This document shows, piece by piece, positions 1 to 6,535 of a DNA stretch of 12,039 nt. The stretch is from assembly GCA_002353825.1 (NCBI GenBank), contig DEKJ01000061.1, positions 1 to 12,039 of the forward strand, in the 5' to 3' direction. The number at the start of each line of letters is the position of its first letter. The first letter of the stretch is position 1. The translations under genes were made by a program, and so were the position numbers. The DNA comes from Prevotella sp. UBA2725 (GTDB lineage: Bacteria; Bacteroidota; Bacteroidia; Bacteroidales; Bacteroidaceae). The notes under the pieces were generated by a model that saw nothing but the letters and a program-made list of their open reading frames with translations, had not been told where the DNA came from and did not search any database.

Positions 1-140
1 TTACTTATTGCAGTGAAGTTGCGAAGGTTCAGATGATAAGTCTGAGCCGGCTCATTGCTGTCTGATACTTTCTCGATGCGACAAGCCGACATGCTGAGAA
101 TGGTGATGAATGCGAAGAATAAAGCGATTATTTTTTTCAT
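1..140 (-). CDS. Head-GIN domain (DUF2807-like) lipoprotein, 3'-truncated by window edge
   Basis: The ATG is the cat at 138-140, and the frame runs open off the left edge, so only the first 46 residues are visible. They start with a lipoprotein signal: positive MKK, a hydrophobic core, then the lipobox-like LSMSAC with the acceptor Cys at residue 20. The following segment, ending TYHLNLRNFTAIS, resembles the start of the head-GIN (DUF2807) domain, where an 'R-x-F-x-x-I' pattern precedes the first beta strand. Such proteins are extracytoplasmic beta-rich lipoproteins of unknown function. In Bacteroidota they often sit last in GntR/ABC transporter operons. Here the gene follows the permease by 21 bp on the same strand, which fits that arrangement. 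The lipoprotein signal is directly visible. The family call rests on a short stretch plus context and is an inference. Confidence 0.6.
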   Translation of the reverse strand, partial: MKKIIALFFAFITILSMSACRIEKVSDSNEPAQTYHLNLRNFTAIS

Positions 141-161
141 GATGATTATATTAAGAGGTGA

Positions 162-977
162 TTATTTGTTGAACCAACGGTTGTTGATGACCTGCAGCCT
201 CGTATATTTGCGATAGGCGAACCAGAAGCAGAACGTGATGAAGGCGACGTTCAGCAGGTCAATGACAAGGTTGAACCAGAAGTCATAGATATAGATGACA
301 TATCCGGAAAGATTTGTTCTGGAAAGTATATCTGATGTAGCTCCTATAAAGAACAGCATGATGGACGAGAATGCGATCCAAGTTAATATAGCCATGTTGA
401 CAGGCCATTTGTGGAAGATGCTGCCTAAGAAAAGGAAGAATGCATGGAGAGAAATGACGCAGAAGACAAGTGTAGAAAAATAGAGGAGTCCATTGCAGTT
501 ATCCCATAAAGTATGGTGAAAGCCTCTACCGAAGTCAATGATAGCACCTGTAGCCCATGACTGTTGGCCTTGCCCTATCGCGAGTGTGAGCAGGTACTGT
601 AAGAGGTCTCCTGCAAAGAAACCGATGACGGCAGCGAGTGACATGGCGATCACAGTCTGCAAATAGCGGGCTACAAACTTCTCCTGATTGGTGGCGGGGA
701 GCATAAACTCATTGATGCGCTCCTGCTTCGATTTGATATTCGTGAAGATGTTTGCTGTGCCCATAAAGAGATAGGCTGAGAACAAGAGAATAGCTATTAC
801 GCCTGTCTTGTCTACCGTATCGTTGCTTCGATCAATTAGCAGACCTAGAATTTGCGGAATGGCAATCAGTCCGAAGAATATCAGTGCCCATATAGCGAGT
901 TTGCGTTTGTTGATGATCGTTTCCCAAAGGAGCACGTCGGCGAAACGGTGAGTATTGAATTTATTCATTGTTTTCAT
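162..977 (-). CDS. ABC-2 type transporter permease (integral membrane)
   Basis: This is a membrane protein of 271 aa if started at the ATG at 975-977. The next ATG at 966-968 (MNKFNTHRF...) is equally plausible. An in-frame ATG at 1037 would add about 20 residues of unusual composition, so I reject it. About six hydrophobic segments are visible, including WALIFFGLIAIPQILGLLI, GVIAILLFSAYLF, VIAMSLAAVIGFFAGDLL, LLYFSTLVFCVISLHAFF, MAILTWIAFSSIMLFF and the last near FITFCFWFAY. The short hydrophilic C-terminus ends RWFNK. This is the size and topology of an ABC-2 permease half-transporter. It lies 66 bp after the ATPase gene and before the GIN lipoprotein, so it should be the channel energised by that ATPase. 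The substrate cannot be read from sequence. Relatives are linked to envelope stress or peptide export, which is inference here. Confidence 0.75.
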   Translation of the reverse strand: MKTMNKFNTHRFADVLLWETIINKRKLAIWALIFFGLIAIPQILGLLIDRSNDTVDKTGVIAILLFSAYLFMGTANIFTNIKSKQERINEFMLPATNQEKFVARYLQTVIAMSLAAVIGFFAGDLLQYLLTLAIGQGQQSWATGAIIDFGRGFHHTLWDNCNGLLYFSTLVFCVISLHAFFLFLGSIFHKWPVNMAILTWIAFSSIMLFFIGATSDILSRTNLSGYVIYIYDFWFNLVIDLLNVAFITFCFWFAYRKYTRLQVINNRWFNK

Positions 978-1043
978 AATTATGTTTGGTATTAGTGCAG
1001 TGGCCGTGCCTTGTGCCGGCCACCACCCGAAATTCATACCTTG

Positions 1044-1865
1044 TTATCCGATTTTCCCGCTGATGGCAGCGTTGAACAGCAGTTCGAGGTTCACGGTGGT
1101 CTCCTCCTCATCTTCATTCCGCTTCATGATGGCGGCATTGCCTTGGAGGCTCGGCTCAGCATAAAGCACGCGGTCGTTCATCTCCTCAGGAGAGAGATAG
1201 CGGAAGGCATAGCGCTTTGAGATGTCGGTGATGCTGCTGTTGACCAGTACCTTGCTCTGGTCGATGATCGTAACATGGTCGAGCAGACTCTCGATGTCAT
1301 GCACCTGATGGGTAGAAATGATAAGCGTGCGGTCCTCAGACATGTAGTTGGCTACTACCTTGCGGAAGAGAGCCTTCGAAGGAATGTCGAGGCCGTTGGT
1401 GGGTTCATCCATCATCAGCAGACGAGTGCCCGTGGCGATGGCGAAACTCATGTACACCTTCTTCTTCTGACCCATGGAGAGCTCTTTGAGGTTTGGCTCC
1501 GTAGGCATCTCAAAGTCGTCAAGGCATTTGGCTAATATCTCGTCGCTGAAATGCGGATAGAACTTGTGCATCATCTTTGTGAATGCTTCGAAGCTCATGT
1601 CGGGCATGGCATATTCTTCCGGTACGAAGAATACCTCTTGGAGCATCTCAGGCTCGCGTCGGCAGCTTACGACTCCATCAACCGTTACACTTCCAGCATT
1701 GGGCATGAGCAGTCCGCTGATGAGGTAGAGCAGGGTCGACTTTCCCGTGCCGTTCTTGCCGAGCAGTCCATAGACGCTGCCTGACTCAAGGTGAAGATCG
1801 AAGTGACTGAACACCTGATGCTTGCTGCCCTGATAGTGGAAACTAAGGTCTCTTACATCAATCAT
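1044..1865 (-). CDS. ABC transporter ATP-binding protein (YtrB/BcrA-like)
   Basis: This 273-aa protein is a single ABC ATPase domain with a C-terminal extension. Walker A is GKNGTGKST at residues 36-44, the signature LSMGQ at 129-133, Walker B LLMMDEP at 149-155 with catalytic Glu154, the D-loop NGLD at 157-160, and the switch His at 186 (STHQ). The usual Q-loop Gln is not evident: the expected position reads FFVPEEY (79-85). Residues 210-273 form the regulatory extension typical of ATPases paired with ABC-2 permeases. It is the first gene of a three-gene operon with the permease and the GIN lipoprotein. Upstream are a TAnnTTTG promoter and an AGTGTA/TACACT dyad, suggesting control by a YtrA-type GntR repressor. 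In many related operons that repressor is the first gene, but here none is present. The ATPase assignment is firm; the substrate is unknown. Confidence 0.92.
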   Translation of the reverse strand: MIDVRDLSFHYQGSKHQVFSHFDLHLESGSVYGLLGKNGTGKSTLLYLISGLLMPNAGSVTVDGVVSCRREPEMLQEVFFVPEEYAMPDMSFEAFTKMMHKFYPHFSDEILAKCLDDFEMPTEPNLKELSMGQKKKVYMSFAIATGTRLLMMDEPTNGLDIPSKALFRKVVANYMSEDRTLIISTHQVHDIESLLDHVTIIDQSKVLVNSSITDISKRYAFRYLSPEEMNDRVLYAEPSLQGNAAIMKRNEDEEETTVNLELLFNAAISGKIG

Positions 1866-1900
1866 ATTCTTCTATTTTGTTATTTGTTTATTGCTGTATT

Positions 1901-1924
1901 AGTGTATTACTTTAATAGTACACT
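1901..1924. promoter_or_regulatory. Candidate YtrA/GntR-type operator (AGTGTA-N12-TACACT)
   Basis: Half-sites AGTGTA (1901-1906) and TACACT (1919-1924) are exact reverse complements. Inner symmetric pairs bring the match to 9 of 12 across the 24 bp. On the minus strand the dyad begins 1 bp after the -7 element, so it covers the predicted transcript start, which is a repressor position. Half-sites of this sequence are known to me from the Bacillus YtrA (GntR family) operator that controls an ABC transporter. That parallel is from memory. The spacer here is 12 bp. Confidence 0.55.
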
Positions 1925-1925
1925 G

Positions 1926-1958
1926 CAAAGTTAACAGATTTATATTCAAAGTTCCAAA
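1926..1958 (-). promoter_or_regulatory. Bacteroidota promoter of the ABC operon
   Basis: Read on the minus strand, TTTG (complement of 1955-1958) and TAACTTTG (complement of 1926-1933) are separated by 21 bp. This matches the Bacteroidota -33 TTTG / -7 TAnnTTTG promoter. The transcript should begin around 1919-1922, leaving a leader of about 55 nt before the ATG at 1865. Confidence 0.65.
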
Positions 1959-2087
1959 TATTTTGAGAAGAAAGTGGCTCTTATTATTATTAATTAACAC
2001 ACCAACTGCCGTTATAGGTAACTATTCAGTCTTATGATTCCTCAGATTTTCGAGATGAAGAGTGCCTCGGAGAGTCACACTCTTTCT

Positions 2088-2125
2088 AACCCCAGGCAAG
2101 GAGCGTAGCGACGTAGCCTGGGGTT
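2088..2125. repeat. CCCCAG hairpin, element A left copy
   Basis: A perfect 10-bp stem AACCCCAGGC (2088-2097) / GCCTGGGGTT (2116-2125) encloses the 18-nt loop AAGGAGCGTAGCGACGTA. The loop recurs, reverse-complemented, in the hairpins at 2281-2319 and 9317-9350, while the stem bases differ with compensating changes. Confidence 0.8.
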
Positions 2126-2154
2126 GGTACGGGAAACGGATTTATTGATTTCCA

Positions 2155-2251
2155 GCCTCGGAGAGGCTGACTGCGCCTTGGCGCGCTATGTTTCGTATGA
2201 GACTATCTATTCAAGACATAGCGCACTACGTGCAGCCTGCCTCTCCGAGGC
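2155..2251. repeat. Central dyad of element A with two GCCTC mini-hairpins
   Basis: The 13-bp arms 2155-2167 and 2239-2251 are exact reverse complements. Each arm also folds on itself: AGCCTC-GGA-GAGGCT at 2154-2168 and CTGCCTC-TCC-GAGGCAG at 2237-2253. A further 9-bp inverted repeat lies inside at 2183-2191 / 2216-2224. Three-base loops on a GC-rich stem are reminiscent of REP sequences. Confidence 0.75.
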
Positions 2252-2280
2252 AGAAAATCAGGTATTGTGGCTCTATCCTA

Positions 2281-2319
2281 AACCCCAGTCTGCGTCGCTG
2301 CGCTCCTTAGACTGGGGTT
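2281..2319. repeat. CCCCAG hairpin, element A right copy
   Basis: A perfect 11-bp stem AACCCCAGTCT (2281-2291) / AGACTGGGGTT (2309-2319) encloses the loop GCGTCGCTGCGCTCCTT. This loop is the reverse complement of the left-copy loop apart from a few bases, so the two hairpins form an inverted pair. Directly outside it is a GCCTC-TTC-GAGGC hairpin at 2331-2343. Confidence 0.8.
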
Positions 2320-2395
2320 ATTCAGAGTCAGCCTCTTCGAGGCTGTAAAGTGATACTAACCCAAAAATAAGACTGAGTAGTTACCCATTGTAGTG

Positions 2396-2483
2396 CGATT
2401 CAAGTGAAATCGTAACACGATTCCATTGAAATCGCATGCCGATTACGTTGTAATCGTGAAGCGATTGCGGTTAAATGGCTTCT
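2396..2483. repeat. 22-bp tandem dyad array 1 (CGATT-N7-AATCG)
   Basis: Four head-to-tail 22-bp units start at 2396, 2418, 2440 and 2462. The first three each hold an exact inverted repeat CGATT-N7-AATCG (17 bp) followed by a 5-bp spacer (TAACA, CATGC, TGAAG). The N7 centres are CAAGTGA, CCATTGA and ACGTTGT. The fourth unit keeps CGATT but its right arm has decayed to AAATGG. The period is close to two helical turns, so the dyads would face the same side of DNA. The array begins 11 bp after element A and lies about 85 bp upstream of the helicase promoter. It could be a set of operators or a repeat family of unknown role. Confidence 0.75.
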
Positions 2484-2567
2484 GTGCAGGGTCGGTCCCC
2501 CTACACTAATACCATTGCAGTAGAAGAAAAAATGGGATGTTATGATGGTCTTTTGCCGCTTTTATGT

Positions 2568-2575
2568 TAATTTTG
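2568..2575 (+). promoter_or_regulatory. -7 element of the helicase promoter
   Basis: TAATTTTG matches TAnnTTTG and ends 22 bp before the ATG at 2598, giving a leader of roughly 15-18 nt. A TTTG at 2552-2555 is closer than usual for the -33 box (12-bp gap), so the upstream half is weak. Confidence 0.5.
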
Positions 2576-2597
2576 TACTCATATAAACTTAAAAGCG

Positions 2598-4862
2598 ATG
2601 GAGACGAATAAAGAACTGCGAGAGGCATGGGAGTTTGTGGAGCATACGGGCACCAGCATCTTTCTCACGGGCAAGGCAGGAACGGGAAAGACGACGTTCC
2701 TCAAGACCGTCAAGGAGAAGTCATCGAAACGGATGATTGTTGTGGCACCGACGGGTGTGGCGGCTATCAATGCCGGTGGTGTGACGATTCATTCCTTCTT
2801 CCAGTTGCCTCCGACGCCTTATATCCCCGGAGCAACGATCCGCGACCGCTACGACTTCTCCAAAGCCAAACGCCGCATTATCGCCTCGCTCGACATGCTT
2901 GTCATCGATGAGATCAGTATGGTGCGCGCTGACCTCCTCGACGCTGTTGACACTGTGCTTCGTCGTTTCCGTGACCGCACGCAGCCCTTTGGTGGGGTCC
3001 AGTTGCTCATGATTGGCGACCTGCAGCAGCTCACGCCTGTAGTGACGCCGCAGGATGATGAGGTGCTCAGTCGTTATTACGACACGCCTTATTTCTTTGG
3101 GAGCAAGGCACTGCGGCAAATCAATTATGTAACCATCCAGCTCACCCATGTCTATCGTCAGCAAGATCCGACCTTTATCAATATCCTCAATCATGTGCGC
3201 GATGGCAATCCGACGGTCGAGGATATGAATCGGCTCAACGACCGTTGCAATCCCGCTTTCATTCCCAAGCCGGAAGAAGGCTACATCCGTCTCACGACGC
3301 ACAACCGCTTAGCAGACAGCTATAATGAGAACGAACTGCTGAAGCTCCCCGGAAAGCGCTATACATTTACAGCCACGGTGAAGGGCGACTTTCCTGCAGC
3401 CAACTATCCAGCTGATCAGAATCTTGTTTTGAAGCAAGGGGCGCAGGTGATGTTCATCAAGAATGATCCTTCCGCGAAGCACGAATATTATAATGGTAAG
3501 ATCGGACATGTCGTAGCGATCAATGAGAAATCTATTACCGTGAAATGTCCGGGTGATAACAATACCATCAATGTGGAGCAGGATGTCTGGGAGAATACGA
3601 AATACGCCATCAACCCTGAGAAGAAAACCATTGAACCCCAGGTTGCCGGCACATTCACACAGTATCCTTTGCGACTGGCGTGGGCTATCACGATCCATAA
3701 GAGCCAGGGTCTGACTTTTGAGCACGCTATCATCGATGCCGGCTTCTCCTTTGCTTCGGGTCAGGTCTATGTAGCACTGAGCCGTTGCAAGAGTTTGGAA
3801 GGCATGGTGCTTGCCTCACGTATCGGCGTAAGCAGTATCTTCAATGACCCACGCGTGACCGATTATATCTCTCATCAGCAGCAGATGGCGGAGGAGAGCA
3901 TTCAGGAACTGCCTGCACTCAAGGATGCTTATTATAAGGAGCAGTTGCTCGACATGTTCAACTTCAATCTTCTCTATGGCTCTGAGCAGATGCTCAATCG
4001 CACGATGATTGAGTTTTTCCGTGCTTTCCCAAAGCTGTGTGACTATCATCGCACGGTGATGGAGAACGTGAAGAAGAAGGTCATGGACGTGGCTTACAAG
4101 TGGCTCAATGTCATTCGTCAGACACCTAACGAGGGACTCCATGATGAGGCTTTTCTGAAGCGGGTACAGCGATCATCTGACTATTTTGCAGCGGCACTGA
4201 AGGAGCGGATTCCCGACCTTCTCGATAAGACGAAAATGGTGAACGGAAAGAACAAGATGGGCATGGAGCAGCTTGACGAGCGCTACAAGGACTTCTGGTT
4301 GCAATATCTCTCCAAGGAAAAGATGCTCGATGCCATGGCTGATGCTCCGTTCACGGTGGCTGCCTATCTGCAGAACAAGCAGGAAGCGATCATCGATGCC
4401 ATGGAGATTATAGACCCGGCAGGCGTCCGTCCGCGCCGTAGGTCACGAAGTGCATCTGCGAACCCGTATGATGATCCACGGATGGTTCAAGATAATGGTC
4501 CACGAAGGGCACAGAAGGCTCGAAATACAGCTGCAGAAAAGACACAGAAGGAGCCGAAGAAGACGCAGAAGAAAGGCGAGTCGGCAGAACAGTCTTTGAC
4601 GATGTTCAATCAAGGTCAGACGATTGAGCAGATTGCCAAGGACCGGGGCTTAGTGGCCAGTACTATCATGGGGCATCTCGCTTCTGCTGTGAAGGCTGGG
4701 AAGCTTACGGCGGATAAGGTTATACCCGCAGAGCATGTCCGTGCCATCCGCCACGCCCTTTCTCAGTTTGAAGAACACGCGCCGGTTGATGACATTCTCG
4801 CCAAGTGCCCGAAAGATATCAAGAAAGATGAGGTCTACTTCATGCTGAACAGCATGAGGTGA
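2598..4862 (+). CDS. SF1 PIF1/RecD2-like DNA helicase with C-terminal HTH_40-type domain
   Basis: This is a 754-aa ATP-dependent helicase. Residues 1-420 carry the SF1B motif set: Walker A GKAGTGKTT at 25-33; the PTGVAAINAGG motif at 51-61 leading to IHSFF; Walker B VIDEISM at 102-108; motif III IGDLQQLTPV at 139-148; the arginine motif HVYRQQ at 184-189; motif V ITIHKSQGLTF at 364-374; and motif VI YVALSRCKSLEG at 391-402. The middle part (about 430-605) is helical. A basic low-complexity linker (about 609-662, RPRRRSRSAS...KKTQKKGE) leads to a 90-residue tail with the pattern TIEQIAKDRGLVASTIMGHL. That tail matches the helix-turn-helix 'HTH_40' tail found on such helicases and on RecQ-like proteins. 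The ATG at 2598 is well placed after the -7 element. It probably unwinds DNA during replication or repair. It is transcribed alone and converges on the lipoprotein gene. Confidence 0.92.
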   Translation: METNKELREAWEFVEHTGTSIFLTGKAGTGKTTFLKTVKEKSSKRMIVVAPTGVAAINAGGVTIHSFFQLPPTPYIPGATIRDRYDFSKAKRRIIASLDMLVIDEISMVRADLLDAVDTVLRRFRDRTQPFGGVQLLMIGDLQQLTPVVTPQDDEVLSRYYDTPYFFGSKALRQINYVTIQLTHVYRQQDPTFINILNHVRDGNPTVEDMNRLNDRCNPAFIPKPEEGYIRLTTHNRLADSYNENELLKLPGKRYTFTATVKGDFPAANYPADQNLVLKQGAQVMFIKNDPSAKHEYYNGKIGHVVAINEKSITVKCPGDNNTINVEQDVWENTKYAINPEKKTIEPQVAGTFTQYPLRLAWAITIHKSQGLTFEHAIIDAGFSFASGQVYVALSRCKSLEGMVLASRIGVSSIFNDPRVTDYISHQQQMAEESIQELPALKDAYYKEQLLDMFNFNLLYGSEQMLNRTMIEFFRAFPKLCDYHRTVMENVKKKVMDVAYKWLNVIRQTPNEGLHDEAFLKRVQRSSDYFAAALKERIPDLLDKTKMVNGKNKMGMEQLDERYKDFWLQYLSKEKMLDAMADAPFTVAAYLQNKQEAIIDAMEIIDPAGVRPRRRSRSASANPYDDPRMVQDNGPRRAQKARNTAAEKTQKEPKKTQKKGESAEQSLTMFNQGQTIEQIAKDRGLVASTIMGHLASAVKAGKLTADKVIPAEHVRAIRHALSQFEEHAPVDDILAKCPKDIKKDEVYFMLNSMR

Positions 4863-4864
4863 GC

Positions 4865-4937
4865 CAAGTGTAACAAGTGTAAACTGGGGGAATTTACACT
4901 TGCGAGATATAATGTATTGATACACTTGTACACTTAC
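4865..4937. terminator. CAAGTGTA repeat cluster / hairpin between convergent genes
   Basis: Two tandem CAAGTGTAA copies (4865-4873, 4874-4882) face TTTACACTTG (4893-4902) and then TACACTTG plus TACACTTAC (4921-4937). The best stem is CAAGTGTAAA (4874-4883) / TTTACACTTG (4893-4902), 10 perfect base pairs with a nine-base loop. It lies between the converging helicase and lipoprotein genes, where a bidirectional terminator is expected. Neither strand has a long T run after it, so termination is likely but not certain. Confidence 0.45.
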
Positions 4938-5332
4938 TTTGCCACCTCTTCCAACCCTTGTACCAGCGAGTCACCCCTTGATACATAGAACTTTACGCGG
5001 ACGATGTGGCCAGCATCCGTACTGCCGCTGCGCTTCATGTGCCGTGCCTTGCTGTAAGTGAGCGTGTCGCGCTGAGAAGGATAACTGATGAGCTGGATCT
5101 TCTTGTCCGTGCTTCCTGCACCAATATAGAAGATGTTGATGCTGTCCTTGGCATTCCTCAGTCGTGCTTGTTCAGCTCGTTGCTTGCGGTGGAGCGCTGC
5201 CGTGTCGATGGGAGCAAAGACGGAAGCAGCCACGGTGTCGCCCGGGTCTTGCTTAGGTGCCATCTTGCAGGAAGTGAACAGGGTGGCACCTGCACCCATC
5301 ATTATTAATAACAAAAGAAGTAACTTTCTCAT
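4934..5332 (-). CDS. Small lipoprotein of unknown function
   Basis: This 132-aa protein starts at the ATG at 5330-5332 (MRKLLLLLLIMMGAGATLFTSCK). A TTG three codons upstream overlaps the stop of the preceding gene and is less likely. The N-terminus is a lipoprotein signal peptide with the lipobox-like LFTSC (Cys at residue 22), so the mature protein is predicted to be lipid-anchored outside the inner membrane. The rest is soluble and charged: a helical, Arg/Ala-rich segment (AALHRKQRAEQARLRNAKD) then a likely beta-rich region including HIVRVKFYVSRGDSLVQGLEEVAK. I do not recognise the family. It starts 5 bp after the serine dehydratase stop, so it is probably cotranscribed with it. Whether the two are functionally linked is unclear. 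Confidence 0.75.
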   Translation of the reverse strand: MRKLLLLLLIMMGAGATLFTSCKMAPKQDPGDTVAASVFAPIDTAALHRKQRAEQARLRNAKDSINIFYIGAGSTDKKIQLISYPSQRDTLTYSKARHMKRSGSTDAGHIVRVKFYVSRGDSLVQGLEEVAK

Positions 5333-5337
5333 AATCG

Positions 5338-6531
5338 TCAATTGTTAGCCTCTGGACTTGCCACCTTCGCCAGTCCGCCTTCGCCCGTTTCCTTATAGAG
5401 CGATGGGAGGTCGTGACCGGTCTGTTTCATCACTTCCACTACACGGTCGAAACTTACGCGGTGCTTGCCGTCGGAGAAGGAGGCAAAGAGGTTACAGTCG
5501 AGGGCACGCGTAGCAGCAAAGGCATTGCGCTCGATACAAGGAATCTGAACGAGTCCACACACTGGGTCGCACGTCATGCCGAGGTGATGCTCCAGTCCCA
5601 TCTCTGCGGCATACTCAATCTGTGAAGGGGAGCCACCGAAGAGCTGGCAAGCAGCAGCGGAGGCCATAGCACAAGCCACACCGACCTCACCCTGACAACC
5701 CACGTCAGCGCCCGAAATAGAGGCATTCTCCTTCACAATGTTGCCGATGAGACCTGCCGTAGCGAGGGCATGGAGAATCTTTTCATCAGAGAAACCATGG
5801 CCTTTGGCGAGATGATAAAGAACACCCGGCATGACGCCACAACTGCCGCAGGTTGGTGCTGTGACGATAGTTCCGCCCGATGCATTCTCCTCACTCACGG
5901 CAAGTGCATAGGCATAGACCAATCCACGCGTCTGAAGGTTCGGCTTATAGCCTTTTGCCTTGACAAAATAGGTAGGAGCCTTACGTTGAAGGTTCAGTGG
6001 ACCCGGGAGACGTCCTTCATGGTTGACGCCGCGCTCCACGCTCTCCTGCATGGCATGCCACACGTTGAGCAGATAGTCCCAGATGTCGGGCTGCTCACAA
6101 CGCTTCACATATTCCCAGTAGGCACAACCATTGTCTTCGCACCATTTCTTGATGTCGGTGAGATAGTGGAGTTTATAGACCTCAGGACTTGCCGGAAGCA
6201 AGCCTGTGGGGTGGTCGCCTTCAGAAAGGGCGCCACCACCGACAGAGTAGACTACCCAGTCGTTGATCTTCAGTCCGTTGGGATGGAAAGGAAGGAAAAC
6301 ATCCGGTTTCCATTCAATGTCGACGTGCCCTGCACGCCCCAACACCTCTTCAATGGCTACATCCGTCATGTGGCCTTTGCCCGTTGCAGCAAGACTGCCA
6401 TAGAGCGTCACGTGGAAATCCGTGACGGTCGGGTGAGCCTGTAAGTATATCTGTGCCGCCTTCTGCGGGCCCATGGTATGGCTCGATGACGGTCCTTTTC
6501 CAATGCGGTATATTTCTCTCAATGATTTCAT
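5338..6531 (-). CDS. sdaA: L-serine ammonia-lyase (L-serine dehydratase), iron-sulfur type, single chain
   Basis: This cytosolic enzyme converts L-serine to pyruvate and ammonia using an oxygen-sensitive [4Fe-4S] cluster. The 397-aa chain combines the beta-like N-terminal domain, with the signature GPSSSHTMGP at residues 13-22, and the catalytic alpha domain. The latter shows GGTIVTAPTCGSCGVMPG (219-236), SISGADVGCQGEVG (271-284) and MTCDPVCGLVQIPCIERN (319-336). Cys279, Cys321 and Cys332 have the spacing (42 and 11) of the three cluster-binding cysteines I recall from the Legionella enzyme. That enzyme's fourth ligand is a C-terminal Cys; here the tail GGLAKVASPEANN has none. The start is fixed by the conserved SSSHTMGP motif soon after it. 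The promoter lies immediately upstream, implying a leaderless message. A lipoprotein gene follows 5 bp later. Confidence 0.93.
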   Translation of the reverse strand: MKSLREIYRIGKGPSSSHTMGPQKAAQIYLQAHPTVTDFHVTLYGSLAATGKGHMTDVAIEEVLGRAGHVDIEWKPDVFLPFHPNGLKINDWVVYSVGGGALSEGDHPTGLLPASPEVYKLHYLTDIKKWCEDNGCAYWEYVKRCEQPDIWDYLLNVWHAMQESVERGVNHEGRLPGPLNLQRKAPTYFVKAKGYKPNLQTRGLVYAYALAVSEENASGGTIVTAPTCGSCGVMPGVLYHLAKGHGFSDEKILHALATAGLIGNIVKENASISGADVGCQGEVGVACAMASAAACQLFGGSPSQIEYAAEMGLEHHLGMTCDPVCGLVQIPCIERNAFAATRALDCNLFASFSDGKHRVSFDRVVEVMKQTGHDLPSLYKETGEGGLAKVASPEANN

Positions 6532-6535
6532 ACCG

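Larger units (their letters stand above)
2017..2385. mobile_element. Nested palindromic element A (MITE/BIME-like), non-coding
   Basis: This 369-bp stretch has 19-bp terminal inverted repeats, GGTAACTATTCAGTCTTAT at 2017-2035 and its complement at 2367-2385, with one mismatch. Inside, paired segments are arranged almost symmetrically about position 2203. A GCCTC block at 2064-2074 faces the hairpin at 2331-2343. The CCCCAG hairpins at 2088-2125 and 2281-2319 carry related loops in opposite orientation. A 13-bp exact inverted repeat pairs 2155-2167 with 2239-2251, and a 9-bp one (GCGCTATGT/ACATAGCGC) pairs 2183-2191 with 2216-2224. No convincing gene lies inside; a 74-codon frame at 2124-2348 is a by-product of the palindromes. 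No target-site duplication is evident. The structure suggests a non-autonomous mobile element or a cluster of REP-like units moved in trans. The class is an inference. Confidence 0.6.

Noticed and set aside
978..1037. Upstream in-frame ATG extending the ABC permease by 20 residues
   Set aside because: The extra segment (MNFGWWPAQGTATALIP) does not look like a permease N-terminus. The ATGs at 977 and 968 give a normal start.
2124..2348. 74-codon open frame inside element A, with an ATG at 2124
   Set aside because: It translates the palindromic arms themselves, lacks a promoter and shows no protein-like pattern. The non-coding structure explains it better.
2396..2483. CRISPR array
   Set aside because: The 22-bp period with internal dyads and 5-bp spacers does not fit repeats of 25-40 bp with unique spacers of similar size. 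No cas gene is present.
2480..2530. Riboswitch or structured leader before the helicase
   Set aside because: It lies upstream of the -7 element at 2568-2575. Only a weak AGGG/CCCT pairing is seen, with no known riboswitch signature.
2721..3302. 193-codon minus-strand frame within the helicase
   Set aside because: It is a shadow of the helicase core motifs on the other strand.
5770..6444. 224-codon plus-strand frame opposite the serine dehydratase
   Set aside because: It is antisense to a conserved enzyme, with no recognisable motifs and no promoter.
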